A stretch of 64,000 nt of DNA from Candidatus Bathyarchaeota archaeon (GTDB lineage Archaea; Thermoproteota; Bathyarchaeia; Bathyarchaeales; Bathycorpusculaceae). The stretch is taken from positions 1 through 64,000 of the forward strand of contig PLTA01000056.1 of assembly GCA_003164295.1 (NCBI GenBank). Direction: 5' to 3'. Every line of letters begins with the position of its first letter. Position 1 is the stretch's first letter. The notes under the pieces are model-generated. The model made no database searches. It had not been told where the DNA came from and saw only the letters and a program-made list of their open reading frames with translations. Made by a program: the position numbers and the translations under genes. Positions 37,327 through 46,779 of the stretch are shown here, in pieces.

Positions 37327-37617
37327 TTACTCTTTTGTAAGAGTAATCTCTATCGTTGAAACCATTCGAGACCTGTTTTCGCCTTCTCTTGGTGGCATCT
37401 CTGCGGTACCGATTGCTATCTTTGTCACTTTGAGGTCTTTTAGGAAGCGGCTTCTTGTAATTTCTGCAACGTCAACAGCGGTAGTTATTGCTTGTCCTCT
37501 TGCTTTTAGAGTTATTTCTTTACCTGCGCCTGAAGAGAATGCTGTTATGATGGCGAGTACATAGCTCATTGGTGGTTTGTTTCCAACGAAGATTACATCA
37601 TTTGGTTTTTCTGCCAT
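37327..37617 (-). CDS. albA: Alba DNA/RNA-binding protein
   Basis: 96 residues: NDVIFVGNKPPMSYVLAII, then KARGQAITTAVDVAEITRSRF and a final STIEITLTKE strand, the complete Alba fold. It dimerises and coats DNA or RNA in archaeal chromatin. The start is ATG 37617 with GGAG nine bases before it; a TTG three codons upstream would overlap the binding site. A TATA-like TTATAA lies about 90 bases upstream. Confidence 0.93.
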   Translation of the reverse strand: MAEKPNDVIFVGNKPPMSYVLAIITAFSSGAGKEITLKARGQAITTAVDVAEITRSRFLKDLKVTKIAIGTAEMPPREGENRSRMVSTIEITLTKE

Positions 37618-37907
37618 ATATTTCAACTCCTTTTTTTGTTTTATTGCGGTAGATAACGTTTCCTTGTCTTTTGGACTGGGAACGTTACTCCACTATTACA
37701 CAAAACTTCCTTATAAACTCAGTTCAGTAACAGGACATACCTATTAACGCTAACTTGAATAGAAATAATGCCTTGTTTATTGTTTTAAATAAATTCATTA
37801 ATGCATGATTTACAATTTTCGTTTTCTTTCATTGTGTTCTTAGTAAAAAGCGCTATAGTTTTATACCTCAACCTTGAAGGGAACAGTTAAAGCAGAAGAG
37901 CTATCTC

Positions 37908-38681
37908 ATGTCTGTGTCGCCGGGTCTCAGAGAAATTTTAGCAAGAAGAATTGCTGGAGAAATAATTCTTTCAAGCAGACCAGGCTCAACCATGAGAAAA
38001 TGGCGGGAACTCTTCGCGGTTTCCCAAATGACCCTTTCGGATACCATGGGGTTGTCATCTTCAACGGTTATCAGTGACTACGAGAGTGGACGCCGAAAAA
38101 GCCCAGGCGCAAAATTCATTCGAAGATTCGTGCTCTCGCTTCTTCGCATTGACGAGGCAAAAGGCAGCCGTTTTATCCGAGAGTTTGCAAAATTAACCAG
38201 TTCACCAAGTATGGCTGTTGTGGATTTACGTGAGTTTCCTATTCCCGTTCGAGTTGAGTATTTATGCAAGGCTATTGGCGGCGAAATCGTAGCTGTCAAG
38301 GATAAGTATGTTAAAGAGGTTAACGGGTACACGGTTGTGGATAGCCGAAAAGCGGTTGAAGCGTATTCTGGCGCGGAATACGCACAGTTGTTCGGTGCGA
38401 CGACAGATCGTGCTCTTATTTTTACTAATGTAGAGGCGGGTGCTTTGCCTATGATGCTTGTGCGTGTTAGCAGTCTTAAACCGCGGATTGTGGTTTTTCA
38501 TAAAACTACGCCTGACGAAGAAGCAATACGCATCGCTGAGTATGAGCAGATACCCCTGATTTACTCAAGTTCACCCACAGTGGAGCAACTAGTAAAATCT
38601 CTTCGAAAGCTGTACCGTATTGCATTACGGGTTAAACTCGGAAGACGAAAAGTACGTGCACCGCCAAAAATAAGTGCATAA
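37908..38681 (+). CDS. Archaeal XRE-type transcriptional regulator
   Basis: 257 residues. A helix-turn-helix of the Cro/XRE class lies at about 37-60 (MTLSDTMGLSSSTVISDYESGRRKSP), followed by a sensor-like domain of about 150 residues with FTNVEAGALPMMLVRVSSLKP and IPLIYSSSPTVEQLVKSL. The architecture matches the archaeal COG1709 regulators. It ends seven bases from a convergent VapC gene but is not obviously linked to it. Ligand unknown. Confidence 0.8.
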   Translation: MSVSPGLREILARRIAGEIILSSRPGSTMRKWRELFAVSQMTLSDTMGLSSSTVISDYESGRRKSPGAKFIRRFVLSLLRIDEAKGSRFIREFAKLTSSPSMAVVDLREFPIPVRVEYLCKAIGGEIVAVKDKYVKEVNGYTVVDSRKAVEAYSGAEYAQLFGATTDRALIFTNVEAGALPMMLVRVSSLKPRIVVFHKTTPDEEAIRIAEYEQIPLIYSSSPTVEQLVKSLRKLYRIALRVKLGRRKVRAPPKISA

Positions 38682-38688
38682 CGAAAAA

Positions 38689-39114
38689 TCAGCGAACTCT
38701 TAAGAGTTTAACATTTAAACCGTTAAATTCTTTGTCACTGCCCACAACTAGTGTGGCGTTTATGCTTTGAGCCGTAGCTACTGCAAAGGCATCTGCAAGC
38801 GACAGTGCGTGGTCGCATTTAATTTTTCCTGCTTCGCACCATAAACCGTTATCTTCAATTGGAACAACCTTTATGCCGTATGAACGCAGAATTCTTTGCT
38901 TCTCTTTAGATACTTCAGGGCTTATTCTTGACAAGATGTAATGGACTTCCGTCAAGTTGATTATGTTTATGTAACCTTGCGCCTCTCCGTTAGAGATTTT
39001 TTCAAGAATACTTGCAACCTGATTACCGCCAGCTTCGCCAAGGAAGAAGGCTAAAATCGGTTCAGAATCAAACGTTAGCTGATCTAAGGCGTTTAATACG
39101 TTTATTCCACTCAT
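38689..39114 (-). CDS. vapC: PIN-domain toxin, VapC type
   Basis: 141 residues with the acidic residues of the PIN active site: FDSEPILAF, NLTEVHY, LADAFAVATA and VVGSDKEF. It is expected to be a Mg-dependent RNase, held in check by the antitoxin encoded just upstream. The listed start is ATG 39114, the only reasonable one, so the gene overlaps its antitoxin by 47 bases. A longer frame begins 11 codons earlier. Confidence 0.82.
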   Translation of the reverse strand: MSGINVLNALDQLTFDSEPILAFFLGEAGGNQVASILEKISNGEAQGYINIINLTEVHYILSRISPEVSKEKQRILRSYGIKVVPIEDNGLWCEAGKIKCDHALSLADAFAVATAQSINATLVVGSDKEFNGLNVKLLRVR

Positions 39115-39346
39115 TATCTTGCTCAAATTCTTCTTTCCGCCCTTCATCTAATAACTCTCTTGCAGTTTTACCGTTAAATGACCCTTTTAGTGACCCAAAC
39201 TCCTCACTCGGTGTAGGAACAGGTTTTATAATGATCCCTTTTTCATTTTCTTCAAAAAATACTTTATTTGTTATGCCATATTTTTTTCTTAGTCTTTTCG
39301 GTATTGTTGCTTGTCCTTTTTTTGTAACACTGACAACCTCGATCAC
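39068..39346 (-). CDS. vapB: AbrB-type antitoxin, VapB
   Basis: 92 residues. The swapped-hairpin AbrB/SpoVT domain is at the N-terminus (VVSVTKKGQATIPKRLRKKYG), with a C-terminal toxin-binding tail. Pairs with the PIN toxin downstream; probably represses its own operon. The tail overlaps the toxin start by 47 bases. Confidence 0.85.
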   Translation of the reverse strand: MIEVVSVTKKGQATIPKRLRKKYGITNKVFFEENEKGIIIKPVPTPSEEFGSLKGSFNGKTARELLDEGRKEEFEQDNEWNKRIKRLRSANV

Positions 39347-39494
39347 ATGAATCGCCAGTAATACTTACTGTACTAGTAATACTTAAGTTTGCCGACCTAC
39401 TTTTCAACTCTTCCTTACCTTTCAAAACCATGCTACCTTACGGAAATAGGAAAACCGACTTTTTTTCTTAAAATTAGAAAGGGATAACAAAGAG

Positions 39495-41019
39495 TTAGTG
39501 ATTGTTTTTATTGTTGTAATCTGTCGTTAGTACGTTCATGGCGCTGAGTACTGCTTCCATGCTGGCCTTAACAATGTCTTCGCGGACTCCCATCGCCGTT
39601 ACCGCCCTGTCGCCTTTTCGCATACGCACAACAACTTCAACCATAGCGTCCGTGCCACCAGTTATCGCTTTAACATTGTATTGTTCCAATATTATAGGTT
39701 CAACTTCTGCGATAGCGTTTTTAACTGCGTTTATAGCTGCATCAACAGGTCCAACGCCGACAGCTGCACCCCAAACATCTTTTCCGTTCAATGCCAGGCG
39801 TACTGATGCGGTCGCAGTTACTTTGTCGCCGCCAACAAACGTCATTTCCTCTAGCCTTATCGGTTTAGCTTTGCTTAATCCCATAACGTTTTCAGCTATT
39901 GCCAAAACATCGGCATCCATGACGGTTTTGCCTTTGTCACCAAGTTCCTTGATACGTTGGAATATGTCCTTAAACTGTTCTGCAGTAGGCTTAAGACCCA
40001 TGACTTCTAAATCTGCTTTAATTGCATGCGACCCTGAATGTTTCCCAGGTGATATCCGACGTTTGCAACCGACCAATTCAGGAGCGATAGGTTCATAAGT
40101 CAATGGGTTGGCAAGCATCCCCTGAGTATGTATTCCTGATTCATGAGTGAAAGCATTTTCGCCCACAATTGCCTTGTTAGGTTGCACATAAACTCCTGTT
40201 AATCTAGAAACCAATTGAGAAGTGCCATAGAGGAGTTCTGTTTTTATGTTTAAGTCCATTTTGTAGAGCGATTTTAGGGTCACGACTATTTCTTCTAGTG
40301 AGGCGTTTCCAGCTCGTTCTCCTAACCCGTTTATGGTTGCATGTACTTCTTCAGCGCCCGAACCTAAAGCGGCAATGGTGTTTGCAACCGCCATGCCGAA
40401 ATCGTTGTGGCAATGCACGCCTATAGGCGCATTTAATTTTTCTTTTAGTTTTGAGAAGAACTCTGCAGAACGTTCAGGGGTTAAGATGCCAACGGTGTCG
40501 CATGGAATAAGCCTGTCTACTCCAGCATCAACTGCCGTTTGGAAAACCTTGGTGAGGTAATCAAAGTCGGATCGCGTTGCATCTTCTGCTAACAGCTCCA
40601 CAGCTAAGCCATGGGCTTTAGCGTAACTTACACATTCATCGGTTGATTTGAGAATTTGTTCCCGAGTTTTATGCAGTTTGCATTCGATATGCAAATCAGA
40701 CGTTGGTATAATCATGCTAACAGTTGAAGCACCACTTTTTAGCACTGCATCGATGTCGTTTTTTGTTCCTCTTGCTGCGCTGGAGATTGCAGCTTTCAAA
40801 CCCTGTTTAGCGATTAGGCTGACTGATTCCATTTCACCTTCAGAAACTGCGGCAAACCCAACTTCGATAAAGTCTACACCAAGTTCATCTAAGCGCTGGG
40901 CAATTCTCAGTTTACTTTCAGGAACAAGAGATACTCCAGGTGTTTGTTCACCATCACGCAGGGTGGTGTCTAAAAACTTTACGTGCTTAGGGAAGCGGTT
41001 GAATAAAGCGATACCCCAT
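39495..41019 (-). CDS. leuA: 2-isopropylmalate/citramalate synthase family enzyme, N-terminus out of frame
   Basis: The LeuA family has FLDTTLRDGEQTPGVSL (metal and acyl-CoA site), VHCHNDFGMAVAN, and a C-terminal LeuA regulatory dimer domain. It joins acetyl-CoA to 2-oxoisovalerate or pyruvate; which substrate is not settled. The first ATG in this frame (40832) lies after the catalytic motif, and the open frame upstream (to 41036) has no ATG, GTG or TTG. ATG 41019 opens an 11-codon frame ending CTT-CCC-TAA; a +1 slip over the T joins it exactly to KHVKFLDTT, giving about 507 residues. It could be recoding, a rare start or a sequence error. Divergent from ilvD, so branched-chain amino acid synthesis. 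Confidence 0.72.
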
Positions 41020-41098
41020 TTAAAGTCACTCTCTTTTCAAAGCGTTAGCCTTAAATATAAAATTATTGGTGACTAAAGTGTACAGAAGGTTAACCGGT
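41020..41098. promoter_or_regulatory. Divergent promoter region of leuA-family gene and ilvD
   Basis: 79 bases separate the two starts. TTAAATATAAAA at 41051-41062 is TATA-like, and AAGGTT at 41085-41090 is the ilvD binding site. So short a region suggests joint control of the pathway. Confidence 0.4.
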
Positions 41099-42727
41099 AT
41101 GAGAAGCGACGAAATAAAAAAAGGCACAGAAAAAGCGCCTCACCGAGCGCTCTTAAAATCGTTAGGTTTGCAAGACGATGATATAGCAAAACCGCTAATT
41201 GGCATAGCTAACAGCTACACAAACATCGTCCCGGGGCACATTCATCTCCGCACAATAGGCGAAGCCGTAAAAGAAGGCATCCTATCTGCTGGAGGCACAC
41301 CATTCGAATTCAACACCATTGCAGTATGCGACGGCATCGCAATGGGGCACGAAGGCATGCGCTATTCCCTGCCTTCAAGAGAAATAATCGCTGACTCCGT
41401 AGAAATTATGCTTCAAGCCCACAGCCTAGATGGGTTAGTTATGATTTCAAACTGCGACAAAATCACCCCAGGCATGCTCATGGCTGCCGCAAGAGTTAAC
41501 ATCCCAGCCATAATGGTTACAGGCGGACCAATGGCAGCTGGACGCCACCACGGAAAAAAAATAAGTTACTCCGCAATGCCCGAAGCACTCGGACAAGTAG
41601 CCGCTGGAAAAATGACCCAAGGCGAACTATATGAGATGGAAGAAAACGCATGTCCAGGATGCGGCTCATGCAGCGGAATGTTCACCGCCAACACTATGTC
41701 ATGCATGACTGAAGCCCTTGGATTATCACTGCCATACTGCGCAACATCTCTCGCAAACAGTGCATTCAAACTACGATTGGCCAGAGCGACAGGCAAACAA
41801 ATCATAAAACTAGTCAAAGATGACCTTAAGCCATCACAGATTTTAACCAAAGATGCGTTCGAAAACGCCATTGCACTAGACATGGCACTGGGCGGCTCAA
41901 CCAACACAACGTTGCATCTACCAGCTATCGCCAAAGAAGCAGGCTTAACCCTGCCGCTGTCAACTTTTGATGCAATCGGCAGAAAAGTCCCCCACTTATG
42001 TAGCATGATTCCAAGCGGAAGCTTTGCTCTTGAGGATTTGGATGAAGCAGGCGGAGTACCTGCAGTCTTGAGCGAGCTTAATGGCTTACTAAACTTAAAG
42101 CTGCTCACTGTGTCAGGCAAGACTGTCGGCGAAAACATCAAAGACGCACAAGTCCTCGACCGCAATGTCATCCGACCATTAACTGATCCTGTCCATAAAG
42201 AAGGCGGCATCGCCATTTTAACAGGCAACCTTGCACCCAAGGGTTCAGTTGTCAAAACCGCAGGTGTCTCACCTAAAATGCAAAAACACACAGGTCCAGC
42301 TAAAGTCTACGATTCAGAAAAAGAAGCATTAACAGCTATCCGTGGCAATGAAATCAAACCAGGTGACGTAGTAGTCATCCGATATGAGGGTCCTCGTGGT
42401 GGACCTGGTATGCCTGAAATGCTCTTTCCCACTGCAACCATCGCAGGGATGGGTCTTGCCGAAAGCGTAGCACTTATCACTGACGGACGCTTCTCAGGCG
42501 CTACACGAGGCGGAAGCATCGGACATGTTGCACCAGAAGCATTCGACGGTGGACCAATTGCAGCGCTCATAAACGGTGACAAAATAACTATCGATATTCC
42601 CAACAGACTTCTCAAGGTTGAACTGACAGATAAGGAACTTAAAGAACGCTTAGCCCAATGGAAACCCCGCAAACCCAAAATCTCAAAAGGATACCTGAGC
42701 AGATACCAGCCTACACCATCCGAATAA
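41099..42727 (+). CDS. ilvD: Dihydroxy-acid dehydratase
   Basis: 542 residues. NCDKITPGMLMAAARVNIPA and ACPGCGSCSGMFTANTMSCM give the cluster ligands, with GSTNTTLHLPAIA and GRFSGATRGGSIGHVAPEA at the later sites. An Fe-S enzyme that dehydrates 2,3-dihydroxy-isovalerate and the isoleucine analogue to their 2-oxo acids. ATG 41099 fits the family start (MRSDEIKKGTEKAPHR) and has AAGGTT upstream; the open frame runs 11 codons further up. Cytoplasmic. Confidence 0.95.
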   Translation: MRSDEIKKGTEKAPHRALLKSLGLQDDDIAKPLIGIANSYTNIVPGHIHLRTIGEAVKEGILSAGGTPFEFNTIAVCDGIAMGHEGMRYSLPSREIIADSVEIMLQAHSLDGLVMISNCDKITPGMLMAAARVNIPAIMVTGGPMAAGRHHGKKISYSAMPEALGQVAAGKMTQGELYEMEENACPGCGSCSGMFTANTMSCMTEALGLSLPYCATSLANSAFKLRLARATGKQIIKLVKDDLKPSQILTKDAFENAIALDMALGGSTNTTLHLPAIAKEAGLTLPLSTFDAIGRKVPHLCSMIPSGSFALEDLDEAGGVPAVLSELNGLLNLKLLTVSGKTVGENIKDAQVLDRNVIRPLTDPVHKEGGIAILTGNLAPKGSVVKTAGVSPKMQKHTGPAKVYDSEKEALTAIRGNEIKPGDVVVIRYEGPRGGPGMPEMLFPTATIAGMGLAESVALITDGRFSGATRGGSIGHVAPEAFDGGPIAALINGDKITIDIPNRLLKVELTDKELKERLAQWKPRKPKISKGYLSRYQPTPSE

Positions 42728-42918
42728 GCACAAATCAATGAGAAATTAAACATAGTAAAGAAAATTTGATCTTATACCTTTAGGAACCTGGATAAAAAAT
42801 GGTTTTACAATAAATTGGATAAAAAGAAAATTTGGGTTGAAGATAGTTAACATGCTTAGCGGTTGTGGTAGTGCTGTAACTACTGCAAACACTTTTACAA
42901 TAAAAAGCTCCTATTTTT

Positions 42919-43323
42919 GTGATTCAAGAGCGTTACGATTTCACAAAGAAACATCGGCTTGGAAGTAATTTTATGGTTTATGTTGAAGGTTTCCAAATGG
43001 ATGCAAAACGTATTCACTCAAAGAAACTTGTTAAAGCATGGAAAAATTTATCGAGCAAGCCATTGCCAAAAATCAAAGCACTCAAATTAAGCGACGAAGA
43101 CTTCGATCACGTAATTCAACACAGACACTGCATCGAAGATGATTTTCGAGAAATTGAAGAATGGGGACGAATCCTTTCAACAAAAGGCAAGGATGCCTGC
43201 GTGTTTAACGCTGACGAAACAGACGACGCAGATTACGTCATTTTGGTTAGGGAAAATCCATATCACAGTTTAGACGAAATTATTGTTCACGAGTTATCAC
43301 ACATTGCACGAGGCGACCTCTAA
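42919..43323 (+). CDS. Small HExxH metalloprotein
   Basis: 134 residues ending in the zinc motif HELSHIARGDL, which suits a metallopeptidase-like fold (HExxH, third ligand possibly Asp). The N-terminal part is basic, the middle acidic (FNADETDDADY). Start GTG 42919; ATG 42973 would also give a sensible protein. The C-terminus ends soon after the motif, so it is either a minimal protease or a non-catalytic relative. It overlaps the convergent gene by four bases. Confidence 0.55.
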   Translation: MIQERYDFTKKHRLGSNFMVYVEGFQMDAKRIHSKKLVKAWKNLSSKPLPKIKALKLSDEDFDHVIQHRHCIEDDFREIEEWGRILSTKGKDACVFNADETDDADYVILVRENPYHSLDEIIVHELSHIARGDL

Positions 43324-44273
43324 CCCATTTTGTTCATGACGCCTTCAGCAAAAACTTTGAGCCCATCTAACTTTGGCAATTCACCAAAAAACAACATGAA
43401 GTAAGTTACGCCCAAATCCAAGTAAACCTGCAACTGCTCAATACATTCATCGGGGGTTCCAGCCAAAGCCGTCTTTTTGAAATCTTCCAATTTGGCGTCT
43501 TCGAATTTTTGTTGAAAAATCTTTTCGCTTAGTTCACTTCGATTTTGCGCAATGATAACTTGCCCGCTAGGCCAGCAAGACTTTTCAATTTCCGCAAAGT
43601 TTCTGCCAACGGCTTTGCATTGGCTTTCTAAAACCTCAAGTTTATGCTTATAATCTTCAATTGAAGGTAAGAAACCCCAATCAAACCTGTTGGCATATGG
43701 TGCGGTTGCTTTCTGCATCAGAAGTTCTCCGCTGCCCCCGACGGTTATAGGCGGATGAGGCTTCTGCAACGGTTTGGGTTCACAAACTGCGTCTTTGAGC
43801 GAGTAATATTTTCCTTGGTAGTTGGCTTTTTTGTTTTTCCAAAGTTGCTTTGTCACTTGTAAAGCCTCAGCTAATCGCTCAATTCTTGCAGGTGGCTTCG
43901 GGAAACCAAATCCATACGCTAAATGCTCAGCTTCTTGAGTGCCTGCTCCAACTCCGAATTCTAATCTGCCGTCCGATAAAACATCAAGAGTTGCAGCCAT
44001 CTTTGCAGTTATGGTAGGGCTTCGGTGTGCGTTGCAGGAGACCATGGTTCCCAGCCGTATTTTGCTGGTTAATGATGATAGGGCGGATAGGGTGGTCCAG
44101 CATTCAAGGATTGGCCAGTCATTATACATTAGGTGGTCGTCTAGCCAAACTGAATGGTAGCCTAATCGTTCGCATTCTAAAACAGTTTCGCGAATCAAGT
44201 TAAAGTGTTCTTTTGGGTCTTTCGCTCGGAATGAGTAGAATGGAAGGAAGACTCCGAATTTCAGTTTGCCCAA
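43320..44273 (-). CDS. F420-type luciferase-family oxidoreductase
   Basis: 317 residues of the LLM class: KFGVFLPFYSF at the start, SVWLDDHLMYNDWPILECWTTLSAL, RLGTMVSCNAHRSPTITAKMAATLDVLSDGRLEFGVGAG, and PHPPITVGGSGE. Members are (beta/alpha)8 barrels that use coenzyme F420 (or FMN), and archaeal ones generally use F420. Substrate unknown. It stands alone between a convergent metalloprotein and the MFS gene. Confidence 0.85.
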   Translation of the reverse strand: MGKLKFGVFLPFYSFRAKDPKEHFNLIRETVLECERLGYHSVWLDDHLMYNDWPILECWTTLSALSSLTSKIRLGTMVSCNAHRSPTITAKMAATLDVLSDGRLEFGVGAGTQEAEHLAYGFGFPKPPARIERLAEALQVTKQLWKNKKANYQGKYYSLKDAVCEPKPLQKPHPPITVGGSGELLMQKATAPYANRFDWGFLPSIEDYKHKLEVLESQCKAVGRNFAEIEKSCWPSGQVIIAQNRSELSEKIFQQKFEDAKLEDFKKTALAGTPDECIEQLQVYLDLGVTYFMLFFGELPKLDGLKVFAEGVMNKMG

Positions 44274-44329
44274 GCGATGCCTCCAAACGGATAAGCCTTA
44301 ATTTAGCTTAATTGGGGTTAAGAAAGTAA

Positions 44330-45796
44330 TTAGGCTTTAGCTGGTGTTTGTTTTCTTACGTCTCGTCCCCTAATTAACGACAAGACACCTGCAACCGCTA
44401 AAATAGCTATTGAGGCGTAAAATGCATGATCTATGCCTGAAATGAATGCCGAGCTAACATTTCCGCTTAGGCTTTTTGTTCCAACAAACACTTCAAAAGC
44501 CACTTGCCTAGGAATCGACGCGGCCGCTACTGAGATAGCCAAAACATAGCTTCCAACTAATCCAATATTTTGCACTGTTCTTAGCAGGCCCGATATGCTG
44601 CCGTATGATCCTGTTCTTGCATTCGCCATTACGGCGCTGTTGTTGGCTGGGAAGAACATGGAGGTTCCTACGCCTGAGACGGCTGAAGCTGCAAGTACAA
44701 TGTAGAGCGGGGACGAAGCGGTCATGGTTAAGTAAATAACGATTGCAAGGCCTAAGAAGAATATTCCAATTGTGGCGATTTCTCTTGAACCATATTTATC
44801 CGAAAGTCTACCCATTATGGGACCGAGAAAACTGCCCGCCACGTATCCAGGGACCAATAAAAGTGACGCATTCAAGGGTGTAAGGGCTCTTATTCCTTGC
44901 AAGTACATGATCACCAGAAATATCACAGAGAAGTATCCAACGCTGGTGAAAAAAGCTGACAGGATTGCGTTCCGCAAAACCCTAATTCTTAGGGCTTGGA
45001 AATCAATTAACGGGTTTTTAAGCCTTCGGTCATACAATATGAATACCGGAATTAAGGCTGTTCCAATCACTGCTAAAACTATGCTTAAACTGCTGAGTCC
45101 GTTTGCAGCGAAATCAACTAGCCCCAAAGACAGCAATACCAGTGCTGAGGCGAGCAAACCCATTCCGGCAAGATCCAGCTTAGCTGCCGTTCTTTTTTCG
45201 ATATCCTTGAGGTATCTTAAACCTATTATTACGGCAATTATGCCGATTGGGATGTTTATGAAGAAAATGAATTGCCAGCTGATGTAACTGGTAATTATTC
45301 CTCCCAAAACTATTCCCAGTAATGCTCCAGCTGTGAAGCCTAATGAGTTGTATCCGTATGCCCTGCCTCGTTTTTCTCGTGGGAAATAATCGGCTATTAT
45401 GGCGCCGCTGGTTGCTTGCATGATTGCTCCTCCTACTGCTTGAACGACTCTGAATCCTATCAGCGTGTAGATATGGGGTGAGAAACCGCATAATGCAGAG
45501 CCGATGGTGAAAATTACGAAGCCTAAGTTGAATATTTTGCTTCGGCCATAGATGTCTCCGATTCTGCCCATCTGAGTTGTTGCGACTGCTAAGACGAGAA
45601 GGTAAGCTAAAATAATCCAAAGCGACGTGGCGAGGTCTGAGTGGAGGCTGTCATTGATAACTGGGAACGCCAATAGAACGATGGTGCTGTCAAGTGCTCC
45701 CATTAACGTTCCAAGCATGACGATGCCTAATACTATGTTGCTATGTTGTGGAGAACTGGTAATCGGTTGGCTGGGTGCTTGCTGTAGTTGGTTCAT
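44330..45796 (-). CDS. MFS transporter, DHA2 (14-helix) drug exporter family
   Basis: 488 residues, about 14 hydrophobic segments. LGTLMGALDSTIVLLAFPVI at the start and GRIGDIYGRSKIF in the first loop are the MFS signatures, and the second half has GRLSDKYGSREI. The family uses proton motive force to export cations, drugs or metabolites. Neighbours give no clue to the substrate. Confidence 0.88.
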   Translation of the reverse strand: MNQLQQAPSQPITSSPQHSNIVLGIVMLGTLMGALDSTIVLLAFPVINDSLHSDLATSLWIILAYLLVLAVATTQMGRIGDIYGRSKIFNLGFVIFTIGSALCGFSPHIYTLIGFRVVQAVGGAIMQATSGAIIADYFPREKRGRAYGYNSLGFTAGALLGIVLGGIITSYISWQFIFFINIPIGIIAVIIGLRYLKDIEKRTAAKLDLAGMGLLASALVLLSLGLVDFAANGLSSLSIVLAVIGTALIPVFILYDRRLKNPLIDFQALRIRVLRNAILSAFFTSVGYFSVIFLVIMYLQGIRALTPLNASLLLVPGYVAGSFLGPIMGRLSDKYGSREIATIGIFFLGLAIVIYLTMTASSPLYIVLAASAVSGVGTSMFFPANNSAVMANARTGSYGSISGLLRTVQNIGLVGSYVLAISVAAASIPRQVAFEVFVGTKSLSGNVSSAFISGIDHAFYASIAILAVAGVLSLIRGRDVRKQTPAKA

Positions 45797-45972
45797 CGGT
45801 CAGGGATGCCTCACTTTCAAATGTTTTTTAATTCAAAAACTAAGTTGTTTAATACAATAAAGAATTTTATAAAGTTACATGCACTAAATAAAAAAGAATT
45901 TTCTTTACTTTGACAAATAATTACGAATAAAAGAAAAAAATTGGGGATATTTTTTTTTGTCCTCTCTCAAGT

Positions 45973-46085
45973 TTAATATTTGAGTTTCTTGACAATTGCG
46001 AAGGCTGAGACTGCTGCAAACCATGCTGAGATTGCGATAAAGGCGCCATAGGCGTATTCAGGAGTTGCGAATGGTGAGCGCTGTG
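45973..46085 (-). pseudogene. Remnant of a surface-protein membrane anchor
   Basis: On the minus strand, 37 codons read SPFATPEYAYGAFIAIS, then WFAAVSAFAIVKKLKY and TAA, a typical archaeal C-terminal anchor helix with a basic end. The frame loses sense upstream and no start exists. So it is the last piece of a deleted gene. Confidence 0.5.
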
Positions 46086-46191
46086 AAGCTTTAAGAAACA
46101 AGAATGATAAGTCTCAGAACTATGGGATAAGTAATTATAATTCGTAAAGTGTATTTTAAAAACAAACCCCTTCAAGTTGGAATCTCCCTAA

Positions 46192-46779
46192 ATGCCCGAG
46201 AATAACGTTTCTCCCATCGACATATTCAGTATGTTATCACAAGAGAGCCCTGAGGAGGCAAAAAAGAAGCGTCGAAAAGAACTTTTGGAGTCAACAGGCA
46301 TAAAAGAACTCTTCAAGGAAGGCAGCATAAACGTAAACAAATTCACTTGTGTAGGTGGGCAATGCAGGTTATGCGTTAAAGCATGTCCAACTAATGCGCT
46401 TTATTGGGGAACTGGCGAAGTTGGAGTTACTGAAGACTTATGCATTTACTGCGGAGCCTGCGTATTGAATTGTATGGTTGATAACTGCATAAAAATCGAG
46501 CGTAAACGGGAAGACGGAGCAGTTGAAAAATTCAGCAAACCAAACGATGTCATAATGCTTGGAGAAAAAATCAACGTCAAAAAACGCCTTGAACGTGTAA
46601 AAGCAATTTTTCCAACTATCACAAAATACTGCGAAAGCTACTGCGTCAAACCAAAGGATGAACATGATTTTTTCGGCTATTCCAATGAAAAAGCTGATAC
46701 CACAAAGCTGCATTTAACTAAAAACAAACGGCCAAAAAAATTGAAAAGCAGCCCTAAGGCACTTACCAGCAAAATTTAA
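46192..46779 (+). CDS. Two 4Fe-4S ferredoxin-like protein
   Basis: 195 residues. Two ferredoxin motifs: CVGGQCRLCVKACPTN and CIYCGACVLNCMVDNC, followed by a basic helical region with another Cys pair (TKYCESYCVK) and a Lys-rich tail. It could transfer electrons to an unidentified partner. The extra Cys pair and long basic tail are unusual for a plain ferredoxin. ATG start. It overlaps the convergent RPA gene by four bases. Confidence 0.75.
   Translation: MPENNVSPIDIFSMLSQESPEEAKKKRRKELLESTGIKELFKEGSINVNKFTCVGGQCRLCVKACPTNALYWGTGEVGVTEDLCIYCGACVLNCMVDNCIKIERKREDGAVEKFSKPNDVIMLGEKINVKKRLERVKAIFPTITKYCESYCVKPKDEHDFFGYSNEKADTTKLHLTKNKRPKKLKSSPKALTSKI

Noticed and set aside
39538..40098. Long plus-strand frame antisense to the leuA-family gene
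   Set aside because: Shadow of the real gene; Ser/Thr/Ala composition is typical of antisense to a coding strand.
42840..42900. Weak hairpin upstream of the HExxH gene
   Set aside because: Only about five clean pairs; not distinguishable from chance.
45921..46175. 84-codon minus-strand ORF at 45921
   Set aside because: Its sequence is random in character, while a different frame of the same strand holds the anchor-helix remnant.
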